From positions 10,069,501 through 10,133,500 of the forward strand of contig AP031355.1 of assembly GCA_037833965.1 (NCBI GenBank): DNA of 64,000 bases, given 5' to 3'. Made by a program: the position numbers and the translations under genes. Shown here piece by piece: positions 44,086 through 55,730 of the stretch. Under the pieces are notes generated by a model. That model was not told the DNA's origin. It did not search any database and worked only from the letters and a program-made list of their open reading frames with translations. The first letter of the stretch is position 1. Each line of letters begins with the position of its first letter. This DNA is from Marchantia polymorpha subsp. ruderalis (lineage: Eukaryota > Streptophyta > Marchantiopsida > Marchantiales > Marchantiaceae).

Positions 44086-45861
44086 GCACTAACTCCCTAC
44101 CCTGCTAGTCTTCAACTCGACTGTGCAGTCCCAATCGCCGCAACACCGCGAAAACCTCCGTCTCAAGGGTGGCCATGGTGTCTCGCGCCTTCGATAGAAA
44201 AGAATCTAGCTTCTTCGCTACTCGCCGCCGACTCCGACTGTCACCTGTCAACAACCCGGCCGCACGAAGCTCTAACTCACGCAGTGTGAGTCTCTCCTGC
44301 GCCGCCACTTCCCAGTGGGCGTAGCCCTTGAGACAGTGGGTGGCTCGCCTCGCCATCTCTTCCTTGGTGCGATCTGCCTCTCGTCGGCGATCGTCTTCAA
44401 TTACTACCAACTGCGATTCGGCCTCCGCACGCTGTGCTCTCAATTCTCCGCACTCGGATTGCAGCCTGCGGATTAATTCCTCATCAGCCTGTCGTGCGAG
44501 CTGACACTGCTCTAACAACCGCGTCTGTCGCACGAGCTCCTCTGACAAAATCCGATTCTAAGTCTGCTCAGAAATCAGTGCTTCCGTGACCTTCACCTGC
44601 TCCTTGGTGAGCTCTTCCAATCTCTCATCCCTCACCTTTTCGGAGTACTTGTAGAATTTTTGATTGAGGTTGTACTGACCCCACAAGCATTCATGCTTCT
44701 CTCGCAAATCCTTAAGTTCCCGGTCCACCCGAGCTAGCAATTTGCTTGTGTGGACTTTAGTGCGAGTTCGCTTGCGCACTAACTCGACGTAGGACCCAGG
44801 CTGGCGAAGATCCGCGTATTTCTCCATCTTGCGATCCAAGTACCTCAGCAGAGGTACTACCTGCTCACAGAGCGCCGCCGCCGGCGCACCAACTAATTCC
44901 TCCTCCTCCTCCTCGGTGGATCCCGATCCCGACACTGATTCCGTGAATCCTCCTTCTTCATCATCCTCCGAATTGAGGATTTCGGTCGCCATTGATTGCG
45001 TCGGCGACTAGCCTGAGTGGGGCTGCGAGATGGCTGCGTGTTCTGCCGCTGCTGGCGCTCCTGCAGCCTCGCTGCTCCCTGCTAAAATGTCCAAGGCGGT
45101 GGATGAATGCGGCCGTACCACATCCCCATCGTCCGCCTGTCGTGCGTCGATTGTAACTTCTTTGCCGCCGGCGTCTACCGCTGAAGGCGATCGTGCGGAA
45201 TGTGTCTGCGCGGGGTGTAATTGTGCATCGCGCGCACGAATCTCATCCTGCGGACAGACAATCCGCTCCTCCGTTAGGTCCTGCTCCCCCCTTAGGTTCT
45301 GCGCGAGGGATGCGTCCGGCCTAGGGTCTGGTTCCGAAGGCCCTTGACCCGAAGGCGGATCTTCCGCCGGCTCCTTCCCCTTCCTACGTTGTATCGGGGG
45401 TGAATCCTGCCTACTCGTAGGCGGCCGCCTGTGCGTAGGCGAACTTTCTCTGCCTATGCGTAGGCGGAGGTCCACGTCCGCTTGAGGTCGCCTATGCGCT
45501 GGAAATCGCCTGTGCGTAGGCGGAACACTCGTCCGCATCGCACGTGGCAACTCCGGAGGCCCTTGGCCCGAAGGCCGCCTCTCGTCCGCCGGAAGTGTAG
45601 CGTGGTCCGTCGCTCCTGCGGACGTCCGCGCTCTCTCGACCCTCTCCGGTGACGCACTTCCCTTCTCCGTGGCGATCGTCGCCGTGTCCGCGCTGCTGGC
45701 TGGTAACACAAGCCTGCGCGCCTTCTGCTTCGGCCGGCTGCACACTTCGTGCAGTGGCCGCTGTCGTATGGGAGCAGTGGGTTCTTGATGCTGCTCCTCC
45801 TCTGATCCCTCTCTCCATCGCCGCTTCCGCGGCACTCTTGCTGCGGGTGTGCTTCTTCCCT
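44086..45861 (-). pseudogene. aORF copy E: C-terminal two thirds, several stops
   Basis: Homologous from RSTPAARVPRKRRWREGSEE to RVED near the C-terminus. In-frame TAG codons fall at 45008, 44558 and 44105, the latter two at the same kind of CAG and TGG sites as in copy B. The middle region is shorter than in D. At its 5' side (45861) it is truncated by the leader block of copy F, and the minus-strand frame runs through that junction from 46042. At its 3' side it ends GGGAGTTAGTGC and then meets TGTGGTACC instead of LTR1. Confidence 0.75.
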
Positions 45862-47125
45862 TATGGTACCCCACTTTTGGTAATTTTGAGGAAATTAAAA
45901 CATTTTTGGAAAAATGTACCCTCGCAGCAATGTAAATAGCCTTCGGTGCATCAAAACAGAGTGAATCCGGAAGATCGCGGGGATTCTTGAGGGATCTTGT
46001 AGAATCTAGGATTTGGGGTGCAGCAGTAAGGACAGGCACCACCCTCCCTGCGAGTTCTGCAGTTAGGATCCCTACGGCGCAAGGCGCAAAACCCGCCTTC
46101 GGAAGTTGCGTCCGCGGCGGTAGGGAAATCCTTCATATTTAGGTCAACCCTCGGGCGCCTTGACCGAGTTAGGGTCTCGTTGGAAAGAGCTTGACGCATT
46201 GATTCCAACGAGTCCAAGAACGCTTGGAACGGATGAGGACTTAGGGAGTTATCACTATTGGAAGATACGTAGACGTTCGCCTTCGGCGGAAGGAGTTCGC
46301 CACCGGCGGGAATTCCGCCTACGCGGAAGGGGGATCAAGTTTTGCCCTATGCGCGGACGAAGGAAGTTCGCCTGTGCACAGGCAAAGTAGAGTTTGAGGA
46401 GGCGCGAAGTCCGCCTACGCACAGGAGCTCACCTGTGCACAGGCGCTTCGGCGTCGGCGGGAAATCCGCCTTGGGCCCTAGAAATGCGCCTTGTGAGGTA
46501 GAAAGTGTACGGCGCCTTCTGCGCCAGCGCAGCGCCGCGGACGGCCAGGTCAGCGCCGCGGACGAGCAAGGAGCCGCCAGAATAATCAAATCCGTACGGA
46601 CCATGCGGACGGGACGGGTGGATGCGCTCTTGGACGGACGGAGTTGCGGCGGCGGAAGCGCCGACGAAGAGACAAGGAACGGACAGTCTGGACGGAGACG
46701 GCTGACCACGGTCAACGCCTTCCGCGCCAGCGCGTCGCCGCGACGGAATTCGCCTGCGCACAGGCGAGCGCCTGTGCACAGGAGGATGAAGTTCCGCGCC
46801 GGCGGAGAATCCGCCGAGGAGTCTGCCTGCGCACAGGCAGGAGTTGAACTTTTGTCCGACATGCGGACACACGCGTCGAGGCAGAAGGGGATTGGCTGAG
46901 GAGCGGTACGAACAAGTGTACCGCGCAAGGCGGAAAACTCGCCTTCGGCGCTGCGCTCCCATGTCCGCGGGGTAGTACGCTCGCGGAGTTCAAATCCGCC
47001 AATTCGAGCGTGAGAGTTTAATCGGCGACGGCGGAGCGTGAAGCCGCGCGTGAGAGCGGAGACCGTTCCAGCGTAGAGCCGGCGCGGCCATCAAGTGAGA
47101 CGTCCTCCACGAGCAAGAGCCGACC
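45862..47125 (+). repeat. Leader block upstream of aORF copy F
   Basis: Complete block in plus orientation; the terminus is TATGGTACC (one change). It leads directly to the ATG at 47126. A 12-20 bp insertion-type variation near 46540-46570 (repeated GCGCCGCGGACG units) distinguishes it from block H. Confidence 0.8.
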
Positions 47126-48290
47126 ATGACCTTCGACCGGGCGGCGGAGAGCGTCCCATTCTTGAATTCGCGATTCCAATCTCTTGTGCGAGCTGCGCGC
47201 GTCCATCTGCTGGCTGCTAAGCATCCTCGACGTCGCCGCACAGAGGATTTCTTGGTGATTGAGGGAGAAGTGAGTGCGCGTGATTTGGAATTGAGGGCGA
47301 TTAGAGTTTGCCGAGAGAGAAAGGAGCTCGAGCGGTGCGGAAGTAGAATGAGCGGGCGAGCGAACTCCAGGAACGCAATGACGAGACCGGGCAGATTGCG
47401 GATGCTGCCGCTTCGTCTACCACAGAACGGGCTGCGCGCTTTCGAGGAGCGCTTGATAGCAAGAAAGCTCGATTTCTTGCTATGGGGATGGAACTACATC
47501 TGTGCGGATATGGTGCGCGAGTGGCTAGAGCCACAGGGACCACCCTCGCGCGGATTGCGTCCGCATGTTGATCGGTGGACAGTCCAAGATTGGGCGCAGG
47601 CATTGGGAAGATGTGCCGGCATGCCAGGGCATCTCCTCTTCGACAGTGAGAGCATCAAGGTGACCAAGCAGGAAGAGGCGCAATTTGTGGAGCTGTTCAA
47701 GACCGGGAGGTCTACCAAGAATGGGTACAGGACCCGAAATTACAAGGATCGATTTCGCCGGACTTTGTCCGCGGCGCTGATGCAATTACTACAGCCACAC
47801 CGCGCCTGCTACATCACATTGTGGCAGGTCTCTTTTGTGGAGTGCGTCATCGAGGGAACTCCAATTCACTGGGCTAGCATCCTGCACAGGGTGATGCGAC
47901 AGCACGCTTTTGAGGAGAAGCGGGGAACTCTAAACCATCTCTCTCCTTTCCTCATCAATTTTTATCGACAGCGGAATTGTTTGACAGCGGCGGAGCTTGA
48001 GCGTTTTCCGCCGTTGTCCGTCGACCATCCCGGGAAGTATGTGCGGGAGAATGAGGTCGACACTGATGCAGAGGAGTCACCGACTTCTACTCCATCAAGG
48101 CGGAGGGATGAAGGGAGAAACACTCCTGCAGCACGAGTGCCGCGGAAGCGGCGATGGAGAGAAGAGTCCGAAGAGGAGCAGCATCAAGAACCCTCTGCTC
48201 CCATTCGACCGCGGCCGTTGTACGAGTCATACAGCCGGCCGAAGCAGAAGGCACGCAGACTGGTGTTACCAGCCAAAAGTGCGGACACGG
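47126..48290 (+). pseudogene. aORF copy F: N-terminal 388 codons, cut by an opposite-strand LTR
   Basis: Open from ATG 47126 (MTFDRAAESVPF) without a stop to RLVLPAKSADTV, where the minus-strand LTR of the subfamily-2 element begins at 48291. The complete N-terminal domain is uninterrupted here, making it the best reference for that domain: RPHVDRWTVQDWAQALGR, LFKTGRSTKNGYRTRNYK, HRVMRQHAFEEK, HLSPFLINFYRQRN and FPPLSVDHPGKYVREN. Confidence 0.8.
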
Positions 48291-49345
48291 TGTAATAACC
48301 CACCAAAGGCTAAAACTGCAGTATGGTGGTAAAAAGATCGAACCCACAGGGACAGAGGCAACACACAGAGTAAAAGTGTCACGTTTAACAGACTTTTGTA
48401 GAGTTTGAATTCTAGGCGACTGTCACTCCCAGAAATACTGTAGTGCTCGACTCGGAGGCTCGACTCGGAGGAGGATCTCGACTCGGAGGATGCTCGGAGG
48501 ATGCACGGTACAGCGTGGTCACTCAACACACACACACACACACACACCTGAAACTGGCAAAAAGCACAACTCGGAGGTCGGTCAGGACCTCCGCTTCGGA
48601 TTTCAATAGGAAAGTGTCTCACAAGTTCACTCAGAGGTTCTGCAGGTAGTGCCTCCCACTCCGGCTTTTACTGCCCTTCCGCCAGGAACTAGCGGGGGTA
48701 CCCGGACTGGACTTCCCACTTCGGAACGAAGCCTCTACATACGCCGTGGACGTCACCCTCGACTATCACACCAAACGCAGGGAGTGCAGGCCCGACTGAG
48801 AACTTACTGAAACACGATCCAGTAACACACACACAACCTGAATTACAAACCAAGGTTTACACGAAGTAATGAAACTTCACATTGGCATTCAGGGGAAACT
48901 TCCCGTAGGAGTACAATCAGGATATGTCACTCGAAGGAGTAAGGGGGAACTGTTCAAGTATCTAACTCGCAGCCGGCTCTGAGCATCAGAAATCACCCGC
49001 AGGTGCAGATCCGCACTACTCAAGTCTCTAACCGGGTGCTAGCTCTGAACATTCAGCCGAAGGCCTTCAACTACAACATACGGTAACTTCGCTATGCTGC
49101 AGCTTCTCTACGTGGTGCCAGGACCAAAAATGCACAAACACGCTAAGAAAGTGAGTTCCTGATCTGCACTTCCGAAACTGGAAGAGTCCCAAGGCAAAAC
49201 GCCTTGATCTACTTTATACCCTCAAAAGATCCTAACTAGCACTACGCTATCCTATCTACTACTCGCAGTATCTGCGCGAAACCAAACTACTCTACTGCAC
49301 TCAGCAGATCCAGTGCTGCGCCTCCTGCGCGCCGGACTGCTCCGC
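48291..49345 (-). mobile_element. LTR of subfamily 2, related to LTR1
   Basis: About 1.05 kb, beginning TGTAATAACCC at 48291 and sharing the order of LTR1 landmarks (CA tract at about 48528-48547, TTTATACC box at about 49211-49218, CTTCACATTGGCATTCAGGGG-type text split by changes) but clearly diverged and with indels. It follows aORF copy G. The start near 49345 is approximate because the TGCGCGGCAG start is not conserved. Confidence 0.7.
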
Positions 49346-50657
49346 TTCCTGTCTCTACCTTGCCAGTCTTCCGACCGGCTGCGTAACCCCAGGCGTCGGA
49401 GCGCTGTGGTGACTTCCGACTGCAAGTGCGCCATAGTGTCGCGCGCACCCGACAAGAAGGTTTCTAATTTTCTCGCCACTCGCCGCCGACTCCGACTGTC
49501 ACCTTCCGTCAATGCCGCCGCCCGAAGCTCGAACTCCCTAAGTGTGATCCTCTCTTGAGCTGCCACCTCCCAATGGGTGTATCCTTTTAGACAACGAGTC
49601 ACCTGTGCCGCCAACTCTCCTCGCGCCCTGCAGCTGCTCTCCACCTCTGCCAGCTGCATTTCTAATCCCGCACGTTGTGCCCTCAAATCCGAGCACTCGG
49701 ATTGCAAGGTGCACAACAACTCCTCATCCTCCTTGCGGGCTCTTTGACTTTCTTCTAAGGCGCGCGTCTAGCGCGCAAGCTCGGCTGCTAGGACTTGGTT
49801 CTGTCTCCGCTCCTCCTGCAATTCCGACTCGATCTTTGCCCGTATTAGCTCGGCATCCGCCTGACTTTTCGTCGCCGCCTCCTCCCTCTGCTGCTGCAAG
49901 GCTTGGTATAGCTTCTGTGTGACCGCCAGGTGTTGTCGGAGGGCGGTGTTCCTATCCACATATACTCCGCACCTAGAGGCCCACTTTGCCACCTTGCTCC
50001 TCGTCCTTCTCCTGATAGTCTCCACATAAGACTGCGGTTTTAAAGCACTTGCGTATTTGGATGTCTTGCGATCTAGATATCGCAGGAGTGGAACTATCTG
50101 TTCGCACAGCACCCCTGTTGGCGTTTTCTGCACCGAATCCGCTTCTTGCTCTTCCGAGCTCGTTTCATCCTCAGTCTCGAGGATTTCAGTCGCCACCGAA
50201 TCCCTTGGCGACTCCCTGGAACTGTGGCGCGCAGCAGCTTCCGCTGCGACTGCTGCTCCACTGCCTGCTAAAATATCCAGGGCAGTGGGAGATCCCACTG
50301 CTTGAGCCCCTGTTCCGGCTCGATCTTCGGTTTCTGAAGGGGTCGACGCCGCAGTGACTTTTGTCACTCTTGAACCGCCCGCTTCTGCTGCCTGTCCTTC
50401 CGGCGCAATCTGCGCGGAAGGTATCCTTGCTGAAGGTGCGTCCGCCGAAGGCGTCCGCACTCTGGTCGTTGGCCCCATCCGTCTCGCAGTCGGCGAATCC
50501 GGCTGACTCTCTGTTGTCCGACTCGCAGTCGGCCGACCAGCAGATGTCCGACTGGGAGTCGGATACACCCTGCGCGTCTTGACTCCACTTGGCCTGCTTG
50601 CTGGTGGCGTTCTTCCAGAAGTGCCTTCCGCCAAAGACGACCCTCTGAGGATTGTTG
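49252..50657 (-). pseudogene. aORF copy G: subfamily 2, C-terminal part
   Basis: Diverged relative of the aORF. Minus-strand frame from 50657 to a TAG at 49768, then continuing to 49252. Shared landmarks are SPTALDILAGSG, VATEILE, LCEQIVPLLRYLDRKTSKYA, the coiled coil and LREFELRAAALTEGDSRSRR, ending in an R-rich tail. The middle region uses TPSAD/TASRT-type repeats instead of HRR units. It is truncated at 50657 by leader block H, so its N-terminal domain is missing. Confidence 0.75.
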
Positions 50658-51903
50658 TGTGGTACCCCACTTTTGGTAATTTTGAGGAAATTAAAACATT
50701 TTTGGAAAAAACTGTACCCTGGCAGCATTGTAAATAGCCTTCGGTACATCAAAACAGAGTGAATCCGGAAGATTGCGGGGATTCTCGAGGGATCTTGTAG
50801 AATCTAGGATTTGGGGTGCAGCAGTAAGGATGGGCACCACCCTCCCTGCGAGCTCTGCAGTTAAGATCCCTGCGGCGCAAGGCGCAAAACCCGCCTTCGG
50901 AGGTTGCGTCCGCGGCGGTAGGGAAATCCTTCATAATTAGGTCAATCCTCGGGCGCCTAAACCGAGTTAGGGTCTCGTTGGAAAGAGCTCAACGCACTGA
51001 TTCCAACGAGCCCAAGAACGCTTGGAACGGATGAGGACTTAGGGAGTTATCACTATTAGAAGATACGTAGACGTTCGCCTTCGGCGGAAGGAGTTCGCCA
51101 CCGGCGGGAATTCCGCCTACGCGGAAGGGGGATCAAGTTTTGTCCTATGCGCGGACGAAGGAAGTTCGCCTGTGCACAGGCGAAGTAGGGTTTGGGGAGG
51201 CGCGAAGTCCGCCTACGCACAGGCGTTCGCCTGTGCACAGGCGCTTCGGCGTCGGCGGAAAATCCGCCTTGGGCCCTAGAAATGCGCCTTGTGAGGTAGA
51301 AAGTGTACGGCGCCTTCCGCGCCAGCGCGACGCCGCAGACGAGCAAGGAGCCGCTAGAGTAATCAAATCTGTACGGACCATGCGGACGGGACGGGTAGAT
51401 GCGCTCTTGGACGGACGGAGTTGCGGCGGCGGAAGCGCCGACGAAGAGACAAGGAACGGACAGTCTGGACGGAGACGGCTGACCACGGTCAACGCCTTCC
51501 GCGCCAGCGCGACGCCGCGGACGGAATTCGCCTGCGCACAGGCGAGCGCCTGTGCACAGGAGGATGAAGTTCCGCGCCGGCGGAGAATCCGCCGAGGAGT
51601 CTGCCTGCGCACAGGCAGGAGTTGAACTTTTGTCCGACATGCGGACACACGCGTCGAGGCAGAAGGGGATTGGCCAAGGGGCGATACGAACAAGTGTACC
51701 GCGCAAGGCGGAAAACTCGCCTTCTGCGCTGCGCACCCATGTCCGCGGGGTAATACGCTCGCGGAGTTCAAATCCGCCAATTCGAGCGTGAGAGTTTAAT
51801 CGGCGACGGCGGAGCGTGAAGCCGCGCGTGAGAGCGGAGACCGTTCCAGCGTAGAGCCGGCGCGGCCATCAAGTGAGACGTCCTCCACGAGCAAGAGCCG
51901 ACC
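50658..51903 (+). repeat. Leader block upstream of aORF copy H
   Basis: Complete block from TGTGGTACCCCAC at 50658 to the ATG at 51904. It includes the 16-nt palindrome CGCCTGTGCACAGGCG at 51228-51243. Very similar to block F. Confidence 0.8.
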
Positions 51904-53264
51904 ATGACCTTCGACCGGGCGGCGGAGAGCGTCCCATTCTTGAATTCGCGATTCCAATCTCTTGTGCGCGCTGCGCGCGTCCATCTGCTGGCTGCTAAAC
52001 ATTCTCGACGTCGCCGCACAGGGGATTTCTTGGTGATTGAGGGAGAAGTGAGTGCGCGGGATTTGGAATTGAGGGCGATTAGAGTTTGCCGAGAGAGAAA
52101 GGAGCTCGAGCGGTGCCGAAGTAGAATGAGCGAACTCCATACCGGCATGCCAGGGCATCTCCTCTTCGACAGTGAGAGCATCAAGGTGACCAAGCAGGAA
52201 GAGGCGCAATTTGTGGAGCTGTTCAAGACCGGGAGGTCTACCAAGAATGGGTACAGGACCCGTGATTACAAGGATCGATTTCGCCGGACTCTGTCCGCGG
52301 CGCTGATGCAATTACTGCAGCCACACCGCGCCTGCTACATCACATTGTGGCAGGTCTCTTTTGTGGAGTGCGTCATCGAGGGAACTCCAATTCACTGGGC
52401 GAGCATCCTGCACAGGGTGATGCGACAGCACGCTTTTGAGGAGAAGGGGGGGACTCTAAACCATCTCTCTCCTTTCCTCATCAATTTTTATCGACAGCGG
52501 AATTGTTTGACAGCGGCGGAGCTTGAGCATTTTCCGCCGTTGTCCGTCGACCATCCCGGGAAGTATGTGCGGGAGAATGAGGTCGACACTGATGCAGAGG
52601 AGTCACCGACTTCTACTCCATCAAGGCGGAGGGACGAAGGGAGAAACACTCCTGCAACACGAGTGCCGCGGAAGCGGCGATAGAGAGAAGAGTCCGAAGA
52701 GGAGCAGCATCAAGAACCCTCTGCTCCCATTCGACCGCGGCCGTTGTACGAGTCATACAGCCGGCCGAAGCAGAAGGCACGCAGACTGGTGTTACCAGCC
52801 AACAGTGCGGACACGGCGACGATTGCGACGGAGAAAGGAAGTGCGTCGCCAGAGAAGCATGAGGAAGCGCGGACGACCGCAGGAGCAACGGACCACGCTG
52901 CAGCCTCGACGGGCGTGAGGCCGCCTACGGGCCAAGGGCCTCCGGAGTTACCACGTGCGTTGCGGACAGGTGTTCCGTTTGCGCACAGACGAGACTCCGC
53001 GGACGGACGAGCCTCCGCGGACAGACGATCACAAGTGGACGTAGATCTGCGCTTACGCGTGGGAAGGAGCAGTCCGCCTGTGCACAGGCGCTCGCCTGTG
53101 CACAGGTCACCTCCACACGTGCCGCCTGTGCACAGGCAGGAATCACCCCCGTTCCAACGTAGGAAGGGGAAGGAGCCGGCGGAAGAGCCGCCTACGAGAC
53201 ACAGGCCCTCGGGGCCAGACCCTCCGGCGCACCACGCGCCGCAATTTGCGCCTTTGGCGCCAGG
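51904..53264 (+). pseudogene. aORF copy H: in-frame deletion, one stop, cut 3'
   Basis: Starts MTFDRAAESVPF. Around 52130-52145 an in-frame deletion of about 250 nt joins RMSEL to HTGMPGHLLFDSES, removing the LPLRLPQNGLRAFEERL and WTVQDW part. TAG at 52681-52683 replaces a TGG after RVPRKRR. The middle region remains open to the junction at 53265, where a leader-block variant begins. Confidence 0.8.
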
Positions 53265-54732
53265 TGTGGTAACCCACTTTTTGTTTTTTGTCGGAACTAA
53301 AACATTTTTGAATAGTAAGTACCACGGCAGCAGCTGTAAATAGTAATCGGTACGCGAAACCAGAGTAAAAAGAGGATCGAGGACAGTCAAGGGGTTTTGG
53401 GCTTAGGCCACAGTGGGACGCTTGGGACGGAACGGGCGGTTCATGCTGCAGGATCCGCTTCGAGCACCTTCGGCGGTTGATCACTCATAACTTTCTCAAT
53501 TCGTAACGCCTTGAGTTGCTTTGGGTCTTGTTGGAAAGAGCTCGCGACGCTCGTTCTAACGAGCCCAAGAACTTGTGAAACGGATGAGAGGTCACTGAGT
53601 TATGAGTGTCGGAAGTTACTGATGGGGGGGGCCTTCGGCGGTAGAGCGACTTTGGCGGTACTCCTTCGGCGGAAGAACCGCCGGAAGATGCGCCTTGGGC
53701 GGTAGACGCTTTCGGTCAACGCCTTCGGGTCAACGCCTTTGGCGATGCGGGAGAGTGCATTCGGCGGAAGAGTGAATCCCTCATTACTTTCTCAATTCGC
53801 AACGCCTCGACTTGGTTAGGGTCTCGTTGGAAAGAGCTCGACGCGCTGATTCTAACGAGCCCAAGAACGCCACGAACGAAGGAGAAATCCGGGAGTTATG
53901 AAGGTCGCAAGATACTCAGCTTTCCGCCTGTGCACAGGCGAAGAAAGTTTTGTCCTATGCGCGGACGAAGGAAGTTCGCCTGCGCACAGGCGCTTCGGCG
54001 TCGGCGGGAAATCCGCCTTGGGCCCTAGAAATGTGCCTTGTGAGGTAGAAAGTGTACGGCGCCTTCTGCGCCAGCGCAGCGCCGCGGACGGCCAGGTCAT
54101 CGCCGCGGACAGACAGCTCAGCGCCGCGGACAGCCAGGTCATCGCCGCGGACGGACTGTGGATAGGCGAACGTCTTCGGCGGAAGAGTAAAACCAACATA
54201 ACTTTCTCAATTCTTAGCGGTTTGACTTGATTCGGGTCTCGTTGGAAAGAACTCGACGAGCTGGTTCCAAAGAGACCAAGATCCCTTGAAACGGATAAGG
54301 CGTCAATGAGTTATGAGCGTCGAAAGCGGCTGTCATGGTTAGGCGTGAGGCCTTCGGCGTTAACAGTTAGAGGGGCCTTCGGCCCAAGGCGGCCTGCGAG
54401 TAGGCGGCTTGCGTGTAGGACGCGTGGGACCCACAGTCCTCGGATTTTGGAGAAGGAATTTTGGCCTAGGTTCAGAGATCTTGCGGGGCCCATATCTTTG
54501 CGATGGACGGTCGGATGGATCTGAAATTTTGTGGGGCCGTTGATCTCGGCCGGCCACGCATGCCTGCAAATTTTCAACCTCAGATCTTGGATGGTAAGGC
54601 GCTGGCGGCTTTGTACAGTAGGCTTAGGATTCAGATTTAGGGTTAGGGTTAGATTTAGGTTGTAAGTTAGAGGGGAAGGCAGCCGCCGACTCCTCAGGTG
54701 TAGGATCTGTTGCGGCTCGCACCATGGTAGTG
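53265..54732 (+). repeat. Variant leader block and unclassified repeat DNA
   Basis: Starts TGTGGTAACCCAC with the AACTAAAACATTTTTG text but is soon diverged. Then come three related paragraphs, each with a GTTGGAAAGAGCTCG-type sentence (about 53528, 53827, 54240), and a stretch at 53935-54110 that matches blocks F and H. GCCGCGGAC units repeat four times at 54078-54152. No aORF follows; LTR1 does. It seems to be a mosaic of block pieces. Confidence 0.6.
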
Positions 54733-55730
54733 CAGTGTAGTGTTAGGTAGGACTTAGAAGGTATAAAATAGTTCCAGGCGTTTTGCCTGGGGTTCTTTCC
54801 CATCAGAAGTGCAGATCAGGAACCCATTTCCTTTGCGTGTTTGTGTCCTTGAGTTCTGTCACCACGCACGAGGAGTTACAACTTAGCGTTCCGCATTTTG
54901 TAGCTGAAGGCCTTCGGCCGAATGTTCAGAGCTAGTACATTGGTTAGAGACTTGAGTAGTTCGGATCTGCACCTGCGGGTGACTGCCGATGCTCAGAGCC
55001 AGTGACTAGTTAGATACTTGAACAGTTTCGCCCCTACACCTTCGAGTGTTTCTTTCTGATTGTACTCCTTTGGGATTTTTCCCCTGAATGCCAAAGTGAA
55101 GTTTTGCTACTTCGTGTAAGCCTTGGTTGTAAATTCAGGTTACGCTGCAGCAGGTGCCTTGAGGGTAACCCCTGTAGTATTTCTGGGAATGACAAGTGCC
55201 TGAGAATTCAAACTCTTCAATAGACTGTTGTTGTGTTACTGGAATGTTTCACAGTGAGTTCTTCAGTGCGGACCTGTGTTCTCTGCGCGTTTTGTGAGTT
55301 GAGAGTGTTGTTCACCGCGTAGGAGTGACTTCGATCCGAAGTAGGCAGTCCAAACCGGGTTTCCTACACTAGCAGCAAGCTAGTGGAAGTGTTGTAAAAG
55401 CCGGAGTTGGAAGTCACTGCACGCAGCTTTGCCGAGTGTGCTCGCAAGAGACTTTCCCCCTGAAATCTTGAAGTAGAGGTCCTAACGGATCTCTGGGTTG
55501 TATTTCTATAGTTTCAGGTGTGTGTGTGTGTGTTACGCTGCACTGTGCGACCTCCGAGTGCGCTCCGAGTGGACACTTGCAGTATTTCTGGGAGTGACAG
55601 TCGCCTGAGAATTCAAACTCATCAATAGTCTGTTAAACGTGACACTTTGTACCCTGTGTGTTCCTCTGTCCCTGTGGGTTCGACCTTTCTACCACTATAT
55701 TGCAGTTTTAGCCTTTAGTGGGTTATTACA
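54733..55730 (+). mobile_element. LTR1 copy, 5' end missing
   Basis: LTR1 in plus orientation from the GCAGTGTAGTG text to TTATTACA at 55730; the first ~75 bp are absent. TATAAAAT box at about 54761. It abuts aORF copy J internally, so LTR and ORF were joined by recombination and not by a normal element order. Confidence 0.8.
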
